Shown here: positions 36,724-45,528 of the stretch, piece by piece
Numbering within the stretch: position 1 is the stretch's first letter
How the letters are laid out: each line of letters opens with the position of its first letter
DNA from: Bacillota bacterium
GTDB taxonomy: Bacteria > Bacillota > Clostridia > Christensenellales > CAG-138
DNA: 64,000 bases
Direction of reading: 5' to 3'
NCBI GenBank assembly: GCA_023455425.1
Contig: JAEYCM010000013.1
Location: 27,004-91,003 of the forward strand
Translations under genes and position numbers: made by a program
Notes under the pieces: generated by a model
What the model saw: the letters and a program-made list of their open reading frames with translations, nothing else
Database searches by the model: none
Told to the model about the DNA's origin: nothing

Positions 36724-38552
36724 ATAGTAACGTATTGTTGTTTTTAATCCTCGTTCCCGCGGCGTTCGCGGCGCTTACCTTCCTGCTTCCGCAAAAGGCG
36801 AAGTGGTGGAAGGAGTGTTTGCTCGTGCTGGGCGCGCTTGTAAACCTTGTGCTGATGGTAAGCGTGTATGGAAACGAGCTCCGCGTAGACCTTCCCTGGG
36901 GCGGCTTTGGTTTGGAGTTCTCCCTGCGGCTGTTCCCGTTCTCCGGCTTTATCCTGCTGGCGGTTGCCATCATCGCGCTGCTGGTTACGTTGTATTCCTC
37001 CGTATTTTTGCGGGAAAAGCCCTACGCCAAGCGCTTCAACGCGTTTTTCCTGCTGACTTTAACGCTCGTCAACGGCGCGGTATTGGCAAACAACCTCGTG
37101 CTGCTGCTCTTCTTCTGGGAAGGCATCCTGTGCACGATGTTCGCCATGCTTTTGACCGATAAGCCGGGCGGCTTCAAAACCGCGGTCAAGGCCATTGTCA
37201 TCGTCGGGTTTAGTGACCTTTGCTTAATGCTCGGCATCGGCATGACGGCGCAGCTCGCAGGCACACTCAATATGGAAGGCATCCACCTCCCGGTAGAAGC
37301 TTCCACTTCCGCGGCATTCATTCTGATGCTCGTAGGCGCACTCGGCAAGGCGGGCGCAATGCCCTTCCACACCTGGATACCGGATGCCGCCAACGACGCG
37401 CCGCTGCCCTTTATGGCATTCCTGCCCGGCGCTTTAGAAAAGCTGATGGGCATTTACCTGCTGGTGCGCGTAACGACCGGCCTCTATACGCTTGAGCACG
37501 GCTCCGCCATGAGCACGGCGCTCATGACGCTGGGCGCAGCGAGCATCCTATTCGCTGTCATGATGGCGCTCATTCAAAAGGATTATAAGCGCCTTCTCTC
37601 CTACCACGCGGTCAGCCAGGTAGGCTACATGCTCCTGGGCATCGGCACGGCGCTGCCTGTAGGCATCATCGGCGGACTGTTCCATATGCTCAACAACGCC
37701 CTCTACAAGAGCTGTCTGTTCTTAACGGCGGGCGCTGTGGAACGGCAGGCGGGCACCACCGATTTGAAGGTGGTAGGCGGGCTTAGAAAGCAGATGCCTG
37801 TCACATTCGTCTGCTTCCTGGTGGCGGCGGCTTCCATCGCGGGCTTCCCGCTGACCAACGGCTTCTTCTCCAAGGAGCTGATATTCGACGCCGCAATCGA
37901 AAGCGCGCTGCCCTTCTACATTGTGGCGGCTGTGGGTGCGTTCTTTACCGCGGTCTCCTTCCTAAAGCTTGGACATGCGGCGTTCTTCGGCAAGACCGAA
38001 GCGCCCGAAAAGGACGTCAAGGAAGCGCCCTGGACCATGCTTGTACCCATGATCGCTCTTGCCGTCGGCTGCATCCTGGCCGGCGCATTCCAGGGCCAGC
38101 TGGTTGCGCTGTTTAAGACCTTCCTGCCCGAGATGGAGCACTTGGAGGAAGCGGGTACGCACACGAACTTCGTGCTGGCGGGTATTTCCCTTGTGGTACT
38201 CGCGCTTGCGGTATTGAGCCACCGCCTCGGCTACAAGAAGACCGGACGCGGGATTTTAGCCGCGGACCACTTCCATTACGCGCCGGGCCTCCACCAGATC
38301 TATGATCTGGCGGAAAAGAAGGTGTTTGATCCGTACTACGTATTTGGCCTGTTGGGAGATGGATATTCCAAGGCGGCGCTTGCGGTGAACAACGGCATCA
38401 GCTGGTTCTACGACGTGGCTATCGTCCGTTTCACGGAATGGATTTCCGGCGGAATACGCAAGGCGCACACCGGCAACACCGCCGTATACCTGGTTTGGAC
38501 GGTGGTTGGAATTGCGTTTGTCTCGCTGTTCCTGCTGATTTCGCTCCATTAA
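36720..38552 (+). CDS. Antiporter-like membrane subunit 2 (NuoL type, long)
   Basis: This is the largest of the three antiporter-like subunits (610 residues). It shows FWEGILCTMFA, GKAGAMPFHTWIPDAANDAPLP and GALEKLMGIYLL, with the family Glu and Lys. A C-terminal extension (about residue 515 on) contains a soluble helical segment and a final membrane helix, similar to the lateral helix of NuoL. It probably forms the distal ion channel. Confidence 0.88.
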   Translation: MNSNVLLFLILVPAAFAALTFLLPQKAKWWKECLLVLGALVNLVLMVSVYGNELRVDLPWGGFGLEFSLRLFPFSGFILLAVAIIALLVTLYSSVFLREKPYAKRFNAFFLLTLTLVNGAVLANNLVLLLFFWEGILCTMFAMLLTDKPGGFKTAVKAIVIVGFSDLCLMLGIGMTAQLAGTLNMEGIHLPVEASTSAAFILMLVGALGKAGAMPFHTWIPDAANDAPLPFMAFLPGALEKLMGIYLLVRVTTGLYTLEHGSAMSTALMTLGAASILFAVMMALIQKDYKRLLSYHAVSQVGYMLLGIGTALPVGIIGGLFHMLNNALYKSCLFLTAGAVERQAGTTDLKVVGGLRKQMPVTFVCFLVAAASIAGFPLTNGFFSKELIFDAAIESALPFYIVAAVGAFFTAVSFLKLGHAAFFGKTEAPEKDVKEAPWTMLVPMIALAVGCILAGAFQGQLVALFKTFLPEMEHLEEAGTHTNFVLAGISLVVLALAVLSHRLGYKKTGRGILAADHFHYAPGLHQIYDLAEKKVFDPYYVFGLLGDGYSKAALAVNNGISWFYDVAIVRFTEWISGGIRKAHTGNTAVYLVWTVVGIAFVSLFLLISLH

Positions 38553-38594
38553 AGCGCATCGCGCAAAGGATTAATAGTTTAGGAGGAAGCCTTC

Positions 38595-40010
38595 GTGCCG
38601 CTTTTGTTCTTAGCAATCCCACTCGCAGCGGTAGTGGTATTGAATATCGTCTATAACTGGATCAAGGGCAAGTTTGCCGTGTGGTGCGCAGCCGTCGTGG
38701 CCGCGGCGCAGACTTTGCTTTCCGGTTACGCGCTGATGGAATGTCTGAAAAACGGGACCGTGTTGACGGATACCCGTATCGGCCTATTAGAAATTGATAC
38801 GCTCTCGGCCATGGTTCTTCTTACCGTCGGCCTGATCGGATTTGTGGCGCTGTTGATTTCAAACGCCACCATACACAAGCAGAAGCATAATTTTGCGAAC
38901 CTGGTGCTTATCCTCATGGCGGGCATGAACGGCGTCTCCATCGTGCGGGACCTCTTCACGCTCTATGTGTTCATCGAAGTCACATCCGCAGCCTCCTTCA
39001 TACTCATCGGTTTCCACAGGGACCGTAATGAATTGGAGGGCGCATTCAAATACTATATCCAGTCCACCGTTGCAACCATCGTCATGCTGACCGCAACGGC
39101 GTTCCTGTTCCTCTTTGCGGGGGACACCACGTTTGCAAGCGCCGCTGCTTCTATCGGCGCGGCGGCGCAGACGGGTTCCTTCCCGTACGGGATCGTCATC
39201 GCGCTGATCCTCTACACGGTCGGCTTTGCCATCAAATCCGGCGCGGTCCCCTTCCACGCCTGGGTGCCGGACGCTTACTCCGCTTCCTCCGCCCCGGTAT
39301 CGGTGCTCTTGAGCGGTATCGTCACCAAGGCCTCCGGCGTGTATGTATTGATGCGCATATTCCGCGATATCTTCTTGAGCAACGCTTCTGTCGGAAGCCT
39401 GCTGACGGTTCTCGGATTGATCTCAATCCTGGTGGGCGCGTTCGCCGCCATCGGCCAAAACAAGATGAAGCGCATGCTGGCGTTTTCGAGCGTCAGTCAG
39501 ATCGGCTACATCCTCCTTGGCCTTGGCACCGGTTCCGCCTTGGGTTTCTTTGGCGCGATGCTGCACTTTTTCAACCACGCGTCCTTTAAATCCCTGCTGT
39601 TCCTGGACGCCGCTGCGGTGGAACAACAGACAGGCCTCACCAATATGGATGATATGGGCGGCCTTAGTGAGAAAATGCCCGTCACCGGATGGAGCTCGGT
39701 GGTCGCGTATCTGTCCACGGCCGGTATCCCGCCGCTTGCGGGCTTCTGGAGCAAGCTGTTCATCATCATCGCCGTATGGCGCGTTTCCCCTGTGATGGCG
39801 GTCGTAGCCCTCCTTGCCGGCGTTGTGACGCTTGCCTACCTTCTCCTCATCCAGAAGAAGGTGTTCTTTGGAAAAGTTCCCGATGCGCTCGCCCATGTGA
39901 AGGAAGCGGGCGCAGGGTTTGTGAGCGCGGAGCTTGTGCTGGTTGCGGTGAACGTGTTTGTAGGCGTCGCCCTTCCGTTCCTGCTCGGTACCTTCAAGAA
40001 CCTGCTGTAA
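38595..40010 (+). CDS. Antiporter-like membrane subunit 3 (NuoN/MnhD type)
   Basis: This 471-residue protein has about 14 helices. The signatures include FIEVTSAASFILIGFHR (in-membrane Glu) and KSGAVPFHAWVPDAYSASSAP, then SGIVTKASGVY with a Lys. It starts at GTG 38595 with AGGAGG at 38581-38586. It follows the NuoL-like subunit by 42 bp. Confidence 0.88.
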   Translation: MPLLFLAIPLAAVVVLNIVYNWIKGKFAVWCAAVVAAAQTLLSGYALMECLKNGTVLTDTRIGLLEIDTLSAMVLLTVGLIGFVALLISNATIHKQKHNFANLVLILMAGMNGVSIVRDLFTLYVFIEVTSAASFILIGFHRDRNELEGAFKYYIQSTVATIVMLTATAFLFLFAGDTTFASAAASIGAAAQTGSFPYGIVIALILYTVGFAIKSGAVPFHAWVPDAYSASSAPVSVLLSGIVTKASGVYVLMRIFRDIFLSNASVGSLLTVLGLISILVGAFAAIGQNKMKRMLAFSSVSQIGYILLGLGTGSALGFFGAMLHFFNHASFKSLLFLDAAAVEQQTGLTNMDDMGGLSEKMPVTGWSSVVAYLSTAGIPPLAGFWSKLFIIIAVWRVSPVMAVVALLAGVVTLAYLLLIQKKVFFGKVPDALAHVKEAGAGFVSAELVLVAVNVFVGVALPFLLGTFKNLL

Positions 40011-40025
40011 AGGAAGGTGAAAGAG

Positions 40026-40532
40026 ATGTCGCTTCCTGTTATTATTCTGTTGCTTGTCTCCCTTGTGGCCTGCTCCATTTTATGTATCGTCAGGCCCAAC
40101 CTCATAAAAGCGGCCATCTGGATGGCAATTATGAGCGCGTTATTGGCGCTCGTGATGTTCCTGATGGGCGCGCATTTGGCGGCCGCGTTTGAACTTTCCG
40201 TTTGTGCGGGCCTCATCCCTGTTATATTCATCAGCGCTTCGAGCATGACGAAGATCACCTCCCGTGAGGAACAGGCGGAAAAGGCAAAAGAACGCAAGCG
40301 CCGTTTCGCGCTGTTGCCCATCATCCTCATCACGCTGGCCACCGTTTTGGCCTTTGTGCTCTGGCCGCATGTGAGCGAGCTTTTATCCGGCGCTGCGCAC
40401 GGCACGGACACAGCCACCCCGCAGCAGATCCTTTGGGACAAGCGCCAGATCGACCTTGTGGGCCAGGTGGTCATCGTGCTCTTGGGCGTATATGCCGACC
40501 TTGTATTCTTTAAGGGGGTACGTGAGAAATGA
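40026..40532 (+). CDS. NuoJ-like small membrane subunit
   Basis: This 168-residue protein has about five hydrophobic helices with a charged loop rich in Lys/Arg/Glu (SREEQAEKAKERKRR) between helices 3 and 4. Its position before a NuoK-like gene, together with the AAFELSVCAGLIPVIFIS segment, fits NuoJ/MnhB-type subunits. ATG 40026 follows AAGGAAGG with 8 bp; the GTG at 40017 overlaps the site. Confidence 0.8.
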   Translation: MSLPVIILLLVSLVACSILCIVRPNLIKAAIWMAIMSALLALVMFLMGAHLAAAFELSVCAGLIPVIFISASSMTKITSREEQAEKAKERKRRFALLPIILITLATVLAFVLWPHVSELLSGAAHGTDTATPQQILWDKRQIDLVGQVVIVLLGVYADLVFFKGVREK

Positions 40533-40837
40533 ACGAGCTGTTCCTGGTGTTTTTGATCGCTGTTGCATTGCTGCTCGTTACGGGTATCTATTGTTTGATC
40601 GTATCCCGCAACCTGATGCGTATTTTGCTCTCCATTGAGATTTTGGCAAAGGGCATCACGCTTTTAATGATCGCAGTGGGATATGTGACGGGCAACATGG
40701 CACAGGCGCAGGCCTACGTGCTGACCATCATCGTCATCGAGGTAGTGCTGGTGGTGGTAGCCACGGGTATTGTCCTTGGCATCTACCGCGAGACGGACGT
40801 GCTGGATACGCGCAAGCTCAACAACCTCAAGGGTTGA
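40529..40837 (+). CDS. NuoK-like small membrane subunit
   Basis: This 102-residue protein has three hydrophobic helices and the NuoK/MnhC pattern: two in-membrane glutamates, in LMRILLSIEILAKGI and LTIIVIEVVLVVVA. These Glu residues are part of the ion path in complex I. It overlaps the NuoJ-like stop by ATGA. Confidence 0.88.
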   Translation: MNELFLVFLIAVALLLVTGIYCLIVSRNLMRILLSIEILAKGITLLMIAVGYVTGNMAQAQAYVLTIIVIEVVLVVVATGIVLGIYRETDVLDTRKLNNLKG

Positions 40838-40863
40838 GCGCGCGGGATTGGGAGGAATAAACG

Positions 40864-41199
40864 ATGCAAAACATACTGCTTTCGCCGCCTGTCGTGTTCC
40901 TGATATTCATCGGGCTCTCCTTAGGCCTTTCGGCGCTCTTTAGCCGGATCGCCGCGCGCGGCAAGGATTATAAAAAGAAACTCGACCCGTATTCCTGCGG
41001 TGAAACCGTGCCGGAAAACCAGGGCCAGCCGGAGTATTCGCAGTTTTTCCACTTTGCCTTTTTCTTTACCATCATGCACGTAACGGTGCTGATGATCGCA
41101 ACCGATGTGAAGCACATCTCATTCGTGGCCATATTGTTCCTCGTGCTGACGGTGCTTTCACTCTTAATGCTCTTCAGGAGGGAGAAAGATGATCGTTGA
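40864..41199 (+). CDS. NuoA-like small membrane subunit
   Basis: This 111-residue protein has three hydrophobic helices with the NuoA-type loop DPYSCGETVPENQGQ after helix 1. The acidic residues that usually follow in helix 2 of NuoA are not obvious (HFAFFFTIMHVTVLMIATD). It overlaps the NuoB-like gene by 11 bp. Confidence 0.78.
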   Translation: MQNILLSPPVVFLIFIGLSLGLSALFSRIAARGKDYKKKLDPYSCGETVPENQGQPEYSQFFHFAFFFTIMHVTVLMIATDVKHISFVAILFLVLTVLSLLMLFRREKDDR

Positions 41200-41626
41200 C
41201 CGCATTATCCGATGGGCGAGGCAGAAATCCCCTTGGATCATCCACTTTAATTCCGGCGCGTGCAACGCGTGCGACGTTGAAATCATCGCGTCCCTGACGC
41301 CGCGTTACGACGTGGAGCGCATCGGCGTACAGTTAAAAGGTTCTCCGCGCCATGCGGATGTTTTGATCTGCTCCGGCCCCGTCACCATGCAGCAGCGCGA
41401 GCGTCTCATCACCATCTACGAGCAGATGACGGAGCCCAAGTTCGTAGTGGCGGTGGGCACCTGCGCATGTTCCTCCGGTGTATTTCAGGGATGCTACTGC
41501 GTGGAGGGCGGCGTAGACAGCGCCATCCCCGTAGACGCGTATATCCCCGGCTGCCCGGTGAAGCCGGAAGCCATTATTGACGGCGTGACCAAGCTGATTG
41601 ACAGCATGGAGAAGGGAGGGAAATAA
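41189..41626 (+). CDS. [NiFe] hydrogenase small subunit (NuoB type)
   Basis: This 145-residue subunit binds the single proximal 4Fe-4S cluster next to the active site. Ligand cysteines are visible at C25 and C28 (GACNACDVE), C92 (VGTCACSSG) and C122 (IPGCPVKPE). The short length is normal for group 4 enzymes. It faces the cytoplasm on the NuoH-like membrane subunit. Confidence 0.92.
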   Translation: MIVDRIIRWARQKSPWIIHFNSGACNACDVEIIASLTPRYDVERIGVQLKGSPRHADVLICSGPVTMQQRERLITIYEQMTEPKFVVAVGTCACSSGVFQGCYCVEGGVDSAIPVDAYIPGCPVKPEAIIDGVTKLIDSMEKGGK

Positions 41627-41628
41627 GT

Positions 41629-42108
41629 ATGGAAGCGATTGCGAGGGAACACGAAACCTTGGTATTGGAGCAATTGCGTAAACAATTCCCGGTGCTTTCT
41701 GAGGAGGGCGCTGTTACGGCAACAAACAGGGTGTTTATTGTCATTCCCGCGGAACTCCTGCTTGACGTGCTGCGTTATGCACATGACGTGCTCGATTATA
41801 AAAACCTGTGCACCATCACCGGCATGGATTCCGTCGAATGTTTTGAGCTTGTGTATCACCTCACCAACGACAATGACGGCGTCATGCTGAATATAACCAT
41901 CAAGCTTCCCAAGGACAATCCCGTGGTGCCCACGGTACTTGATATCTATAACGGCGCCACGTTCTATGAGCGTGAAGTGGAAGGACTCTTGGGCGTTACC
42001 GTAGAGGGTCTCCCGGAAGGCAGGCAGTATCCGCTGCCGGACAACTGGCCGGAAGGGCAGTATCCGCTTCGTAAGGACTGGACGCCCGACATGCTCAAGA
42101 GCAACTAA
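41629..42108 (+). CDS. NuoC-like hydrogenase subunit
   Basis: This 159-residue soluble subunit ends in the NuoC signature region: NGATFYEREVEGLLGVTVEGLP followed by PLPDNWPEGQYPLRKDW (positions about 110-150). It connects small and large subunits. The gene lies 2 bp after the small subunit stop. Confidence 0.88.
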   Translation: MEAIAREHETLVLEQLRKQFPVLSEEGAVTATNRVFIVIPAELLLDVLRYAHDVLDYKNLCTITGMDSVECFELVYHLTNDNDGVMLNITIKLPKDNPVVPTVLDIYNGATFYEREVEGLLGVTVEGLPEGRQYPLPDNWPEGQYPLRKDWTPDMLKSN

Positions 42109-42126
42109 GAAAGGAGTACTTCCGCA

Positions 42127-43344
42127 ATGGGAAAAATCGTTGTACCTTTTGGCCCCCAGCATCCCGCGTTGGAAGAGCCTGAAAGCTTCAGCCTGCTCCT
42201 GGAAGGGGAGCGCGTCGCGGCGGCAAGCGTCGCTTTGGGCTATAACCACAGGGGCATGGAAAAGGCCTGCGAAAGCAAGACCTATATCCAGAATATCTAC
42301 CTGCTCGAGCGCATTTGCGGCATTTGCTCGCATGCACAGTCCACCAGCTACGTGTTATCTGTAGAAAGCCTTGCAGGCCTTGAGGTTCCCAAACGCGCGC
42401 AGTATTTACGCGCGTTGGTAGGTGAGTTGGAACGCATCCACAGCCATCTTCTGTTCCTCGGCGTAGCCGGACACGAGATTGGTTTTATGACGTTTTTCAT
42501 GTATGCCTGGAAGGACCGTGAAATCGTGATGGACCTTTTAGAGAACATCACGGGCAACCGCATCAACTACGGCATGAACACCATCGGAGGCGTGCGGCGC
42601 GATCTTTCCCCCGAGCAGATCGAGGCAGTCAAGAAAGGCATTGACGAACTGGAAGAGCGCACCAAGTATTACATGGAGGTCGCCGTGGAAGAAGAGACGA
42701 TGCTTCTGCGCTTAAAGGGTGTTGGCCGCCTTTCCCGCGAAGACGCCCTGCGCCTGGGCGCACAGGGCCCGGTTCTTCGCGCCGCCGGTCCCGCACGCGA
42801 TATCCGCAAGGACGATCCTTACGGCGCGTATCCGGAACTTGATTTTAAAGTCGCAACCGCTGAAAGCGCGGACGTTTACGGCCGCGTGATCGTGCGTGTG
42901 CTGGAGTTGATGGAAAGCTACAAGATGATCCGCCAGATCGTGGACAATCTTCCCGAAGGGCCGCTTTCCGTAAAAGCCCCCGTTAAGATTCCCAAAGGCG
43001 AGGCCATCAGCCGCATTGAAGCGCCGCGCGGCGAGAACGTCAACTATGTGCGTTCCAACGGCACGGATAAGCCGGAGCGCGTCAAAGTCCGCGCCCCAAC
43101 CTTAGGCAACCTTGCCGCCATCACGCATATGATTGAGGGCGGATACCTTGCGGACGTCCCCATCGTCATCGCCGCGATCGACCCGTGCTTCTCCTGTACG
43201 GACCGGGCGATCAAGGTTGTGAACCTTAGTAGTGGCGAAGACAAACGGATGGATTGGCAGGCGCTCAGGCAGTACAGCATCGACTGGTATCAAAAACAGG
43301 GCGTCAATATGGAGAAAATCAGCATGCACAGGAAGGATAGATAG
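42127..43344 (+). CDS. [NiFe] hydrogenase large subunit (group 4, NuoD type)
   Basis: This 405-residue catalytic subunit keeps both CxxC motifs that bind nickel: L1 RICGICSH (C64, C67) and L2 DPCFSCTDR (C354, C357). This makes it a hydrogenase rather than a respiratory complex I NuoD, which lacks them. About 45 residues follow L2, a long tail that the maturation protease encoded downstream may remove. The N-terminal GPQHPALEEPE is typical of Ech/Hyc-type enzymes. Confidence 0.94.
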   Translation: MGKIVVPFGPQHPALEEPESFSLLLEGERVAAASVALGYNHRGMEKACESKTYIQNIYLLERICGICSHAQSTSYVLSVESLAGLEVPKRAQYLRALVGELERIHSHLLFLGVAGHEIGFMTFFMYAWKDREIVMDLLENITGNRINYGMNTIGGVRRDLSPEQIEAVKKGIDELEERTKYYMEVAVEEETMLLRLKGVGRLSREDALRLGAQGPVLRAAGPARDIRKDDPYGAYPELDFKVATAESADVYGRVIVRVLELMESYKMIRQIVDNLPEGPLSVKAPVKIPKGEAISRIEAPRGENVNYVRSNGTDKPERVKVRAPTLGNLAAITHMIEGGYLADVPIVIAAIDPCFSCTDRAIKVVNLSSGEDKRMDWQALRQYSIDWYQKQGVNMEKISMHRKDR

Positions 43345-43346
43345 CA

Positions 43347-44282
43347 ATGGGCCTTTCCTTGTTTCAAATACTCGTTTTCCCCGGATTCCTGTTCCTCAGC
43401 TTGATTTCGCTGGTGTTTGAATATGTGGACCGCAAGCTCTACGCCAGGCTTCAAAACCGCGTAGGACCTCCCTGGTACCAGCCGCTGGCGGATATCGTCA
43501 AGCTCGTTTCCAAGGAAAGCATCGTGCCTAACGGCGCAGACCGCTTTGTATTTAAAGCGATCCCGGTGTTTGCGATGGCGGCGACGTATACGGCGTTCCT
43601 GTATATCCCCATTACAGGTACGCAGTCGCTTTATCCGTTTGCAAGCGACCTCATCGTGGTGCTGTATTTTTTAACCATCCCCACGCTGACGTTTTTTCTT
43701 GCGGGCTGGTTCTCCACCTCGCTGTATGCGGAGATCGGCTCCATCCGCGCCATGACGCAGTTCTTTGCGTATGAGGTGCCGCTGTATATGTCCCTGCTGG
43801 GTCCCGCGCTGTTGGCCGGTTCCTGGTCCATCTCCGGCATCACGGCGTTTTACCAGGCCAATCCGCTCCTGACGCTTGTCAACCTGCCCGGCCTGTTTGT
43901 GGCGCTGGTTGCCACCCAGGGGAAACTGGAACGCGCGCCCTTTGATATCCCGGATGCGGAAACCGAAATCGTCGGCGGTACGTTTACCGAGTACAGCGGC
44001 AGGCTTTTAGCCATGTTCCGTATGACGATAGACAGCGAACTTGTCGTGATGGCGGCGCTTATTTCCGCGATCTTCTTCCCGTTCTATATTCCGGGAAGCG
44101 CGGCGCTGGGCCTGCTGGTGTTCCTGATAAAGACGCTTGTCGTAGTCATCCTGCTTACCATCATGCGCGCCGTACTCGCGCGGCTGCGCATTGATCAGAT
44201 GGTCAGCTTCTGCTGGAAGGTGCTTGCCCCCGTTTCCCTGGCGCAGATCCTGATCGATCTGATCGTGAAAGGAGCCCTCTAA
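43347..44282 (+). CDS. NuoH-like membrane subunit
   Basis: This 311-residue protein has about eight hydrophobic helices, NuoH signature LYARLQNRVGPPWYQPLADIVKL and the ERAPFDIPDAETEIVGGTFTEYSG loop with conserved acidic residues. It anchors the catalytic arm and forms the entry of the ion path. Confidence 0.93.
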   Translation: MGLSLFQILVFPGFLFLSLISLVFEYVDRKLYARLQNRVGPPWYQPLADIVKLVSKESIVPNGADRFVFKAIPVFAMAATYTAFLYIPITGTQSLYPFASDLIVVLYFLTIPTLTFFLAGWFSTSLYAEIGSIRAMTQFFAYEVPLYMSLLGPALLAGSWSISGITAFYQANPLLTLVNLPGLFVALVATQGKLERAPFDIPDAETEIVGGTFTEYSGRLLAMFRMTIDSELVVMAALISAIFFPFYIPGSAALGLLVFLIKTLVVVILLTIMRAVLARLRIDQMVSFCWKVLAPVSLAQILIDLIVKGAL

Positions 44283-44283
44283 T

Positions 44284-44643
44284 ATGAAAAGAAAAGTCAC
44301 GGGCACAATGCTGCCGTACATGATGAAAATGCTCGTGCGAAAGCCCGACACCATCGCTTATCCGATGGCGCCCGCCAAGGTTGCGGACCGGTTTCGCGGC
44401 GCGCTCAAATTTGACCGCGAAAAGTGCATCGGCTGTAAGATCTGCATGCGCGTATGTCCCGCCACCGCCATTGAGATTGAGAAATTACCCGAAGAAGAGA
44501 AGAAGTTTAAGGCCATCGTCAGCATGGACAAATGTATTTTCTGCGGGCAGTGCGTGGACTCCTGCCCCAAAAAGGCGCTGGAGAACACCGAGGTGTTTGA
44601 GCTTGCGAGCTTTAGCCGCGACTCGCTTAAAAAAGAAATCTAA
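44284..44643 (+). CDS. NuoI-like two-cluster ferredoxin subunit
   Basis: This 119-residue protein has two 4Fe-4S motifs, CIGCKICMRVCP and CIFCGQCVDSCP. It probably takes electrons from soluble ferredoxin. No NuoE, NuoF or NuoG is present, so NADH is unlikely as direct donor. It abuts the NuoH-like gene and overlaps the protease gene by TAATG. Confidence 0.92.
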   Translation: MKRKVTGTMLPYMMKMLVRKPDTIAYPMAPAKVADRFRGALKFDREKCIGCKICMRVCPATAIEIEKLPEEEKKFKAIVSMDKCIFCGQCVDSCPKKALENTEVFELASFSRDSLKKEI

Positions 44644-45152
44644 TGAGCGAACTATGCGACTTTCTCTTTGAGAAGCTGGCGAATGCAAAGAAGCTTGCAG
44701 TGCTTGGCGTTGGCTCAACATTGCGCGGGGACGACGCTGCGGGCATACTGATTGTAGAACGCCTGATGGAGGCATTTCCACAGGAAGCCTACCCAAACCT
44801 GATCCTTTGCGCAGGCGGCACCGCACCCGAAAATTTCAGCGGCAATCTCCGTTTATTTGCGCCCGATCATCTCCTGATTGTAGACGCCGCGGACGCAGGC
44901 GCGGAGCCGGGCAGTATTGTGGATATTCCGCGTACGGAGATCGGCGGCCCAAGCTTCAGTTCTCACATGCTGCCCTTAAAGGTCATGGTGGACTATTTGA
45001 TCCATGAGACCGGCACGAATGTCACCATGCTGGGGCTACAGTATAAGGGCATTGAATTTGGCGCGGAACTCTCGCCCGAAATGCAAGAAGCGGTGGATGA
45101 ACTGACAGATGCGCTGCTGACCGTAATCCCGACAATATTAAAAAACGCATAA
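44643..45152 (+). CDS. Hydrogenase maturation endopeptidase (HycI/HyaD family)
   Basis: This 169-residue protease removes the C-terminal peptide of the large subunit after nickel insertion. The family start VLGVGSTLRGDDAAG includes the nickel-sensing Asp, and the middle has LLIVDAADAG and the SSHMLPL His. It is the last gene of the operon and starts at ATG 44643, overlapping the previous stop by one base. Confidence 0.9.
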   Translation: MSELCDFLFEKLANAKKLAVLGVGSTLRGDDAAGILIVERLMEAFPQEAYPNLILCAGGTAPENFSGNLRLFAPDHLLIVDAADAGAEPGSIVDIPRTEIGGPSFSSHMLPLKVMVDYLIHETGTNVTMLGLQYKGIEFGAELSPEMQEAVDELTDALLTVIPTILKNA

Positions 45153-45155
45153 CAG

Positions 45156-45178
45156 AGCGCCGCGTTGCGGCGCTTTTT
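45156..45178 (+). terminator. Terminator of the hydrogenase operon
   Basis: AGCGCCGC pairs with GCGGCGCT around GTT and is followed by TTTTT, directly after the protease stop codon. Confidence 0.88.
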
Positions 45179-45284
45179 AGCCGCCTTAACACGCCGCAGA
45201 TATTGCAAATTTTCTATGCCTGTGGTATGCTTTCTAAGCGTCTGCAGCGTGGCATCGCTTGCTTTAGACGCCACAGTTCCATTT

Positions 45285-45326
45285 GGAAGAGTATCGAAGT
45301 GGTCGCAACGAGCCGCACTCGAAATA
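45285..45326 (+). pseudogene. 5' fragment of a tRNA-Ser gene
   Basis: About 41 bases match the first half of the intact tRNA-Ser at 45362 with two mismatches, then the match stops just after the anticodon. No 3' half follows. It is a relic of a duplication, or of insertion and excision at the tRNA locus. Confidence 0.75.
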
Positions 45327-45361
45327 ATAATTTTGAGGCGTTGCCCGTGACAATTTAATAT

Positions 45362-45450
45362 GGAAGAGTATCGAAGTGGTCATAACGAGCCGCACTCGAA
45401 ATGCGGTGTACCGCAAGGTACCGTGGGTTCGAATCCCACCTCTTCCGCCA
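45362..45450 (+). tRNA. tRNA-Ser (anticodon CGA)
   Basis: The cloverleaf is complete: acceptor GGAAGAG/CTCTTCC, anticodon arm CCGCA-CTCGAAA-TGCGG with anticodon CGA, a long class II variable arm (TGTACC GCAA GGTACC), T arm GTGGG-TTCGAAT-CCCAC, and an encoded CCA end. It borders the conjugative element and is the probable integration site. Confidence 0.96.
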
Positions 45451-45455
45451 AAAAA

Positions 45456-45486
45456 GCCTTGAAACAAGCCCGTTTCAGGGCTTTTC
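45456..45486 (+). terminator. Terminator of tRNA-Ser
   Basis: GCCTTGAAAC (45456-45465) pairs with GTTTCAGGGC (45472-45481) with one G-T pair, followed by TTTTCTT. Confidence 0.75.
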
Positions 45487-45528
45487 TTATATCCTTTCGT
45501 ATGGTGGAAAAATCCCCACGGATTGAAT

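Noticed and set aside
35296..45152. Calling the operon a respiratory complex I
   Set aside because: The large subunit keeps both nickel CxxC motifs, NuoE/F/G are absent, and a hydrogenase protease and a hyp operon are adjacent.
45285..45326. A second functional tRNA-Ser
   Set aside because: The match ends after the anticodon; there is no T arm, variable arm or acceptor 3' strand.
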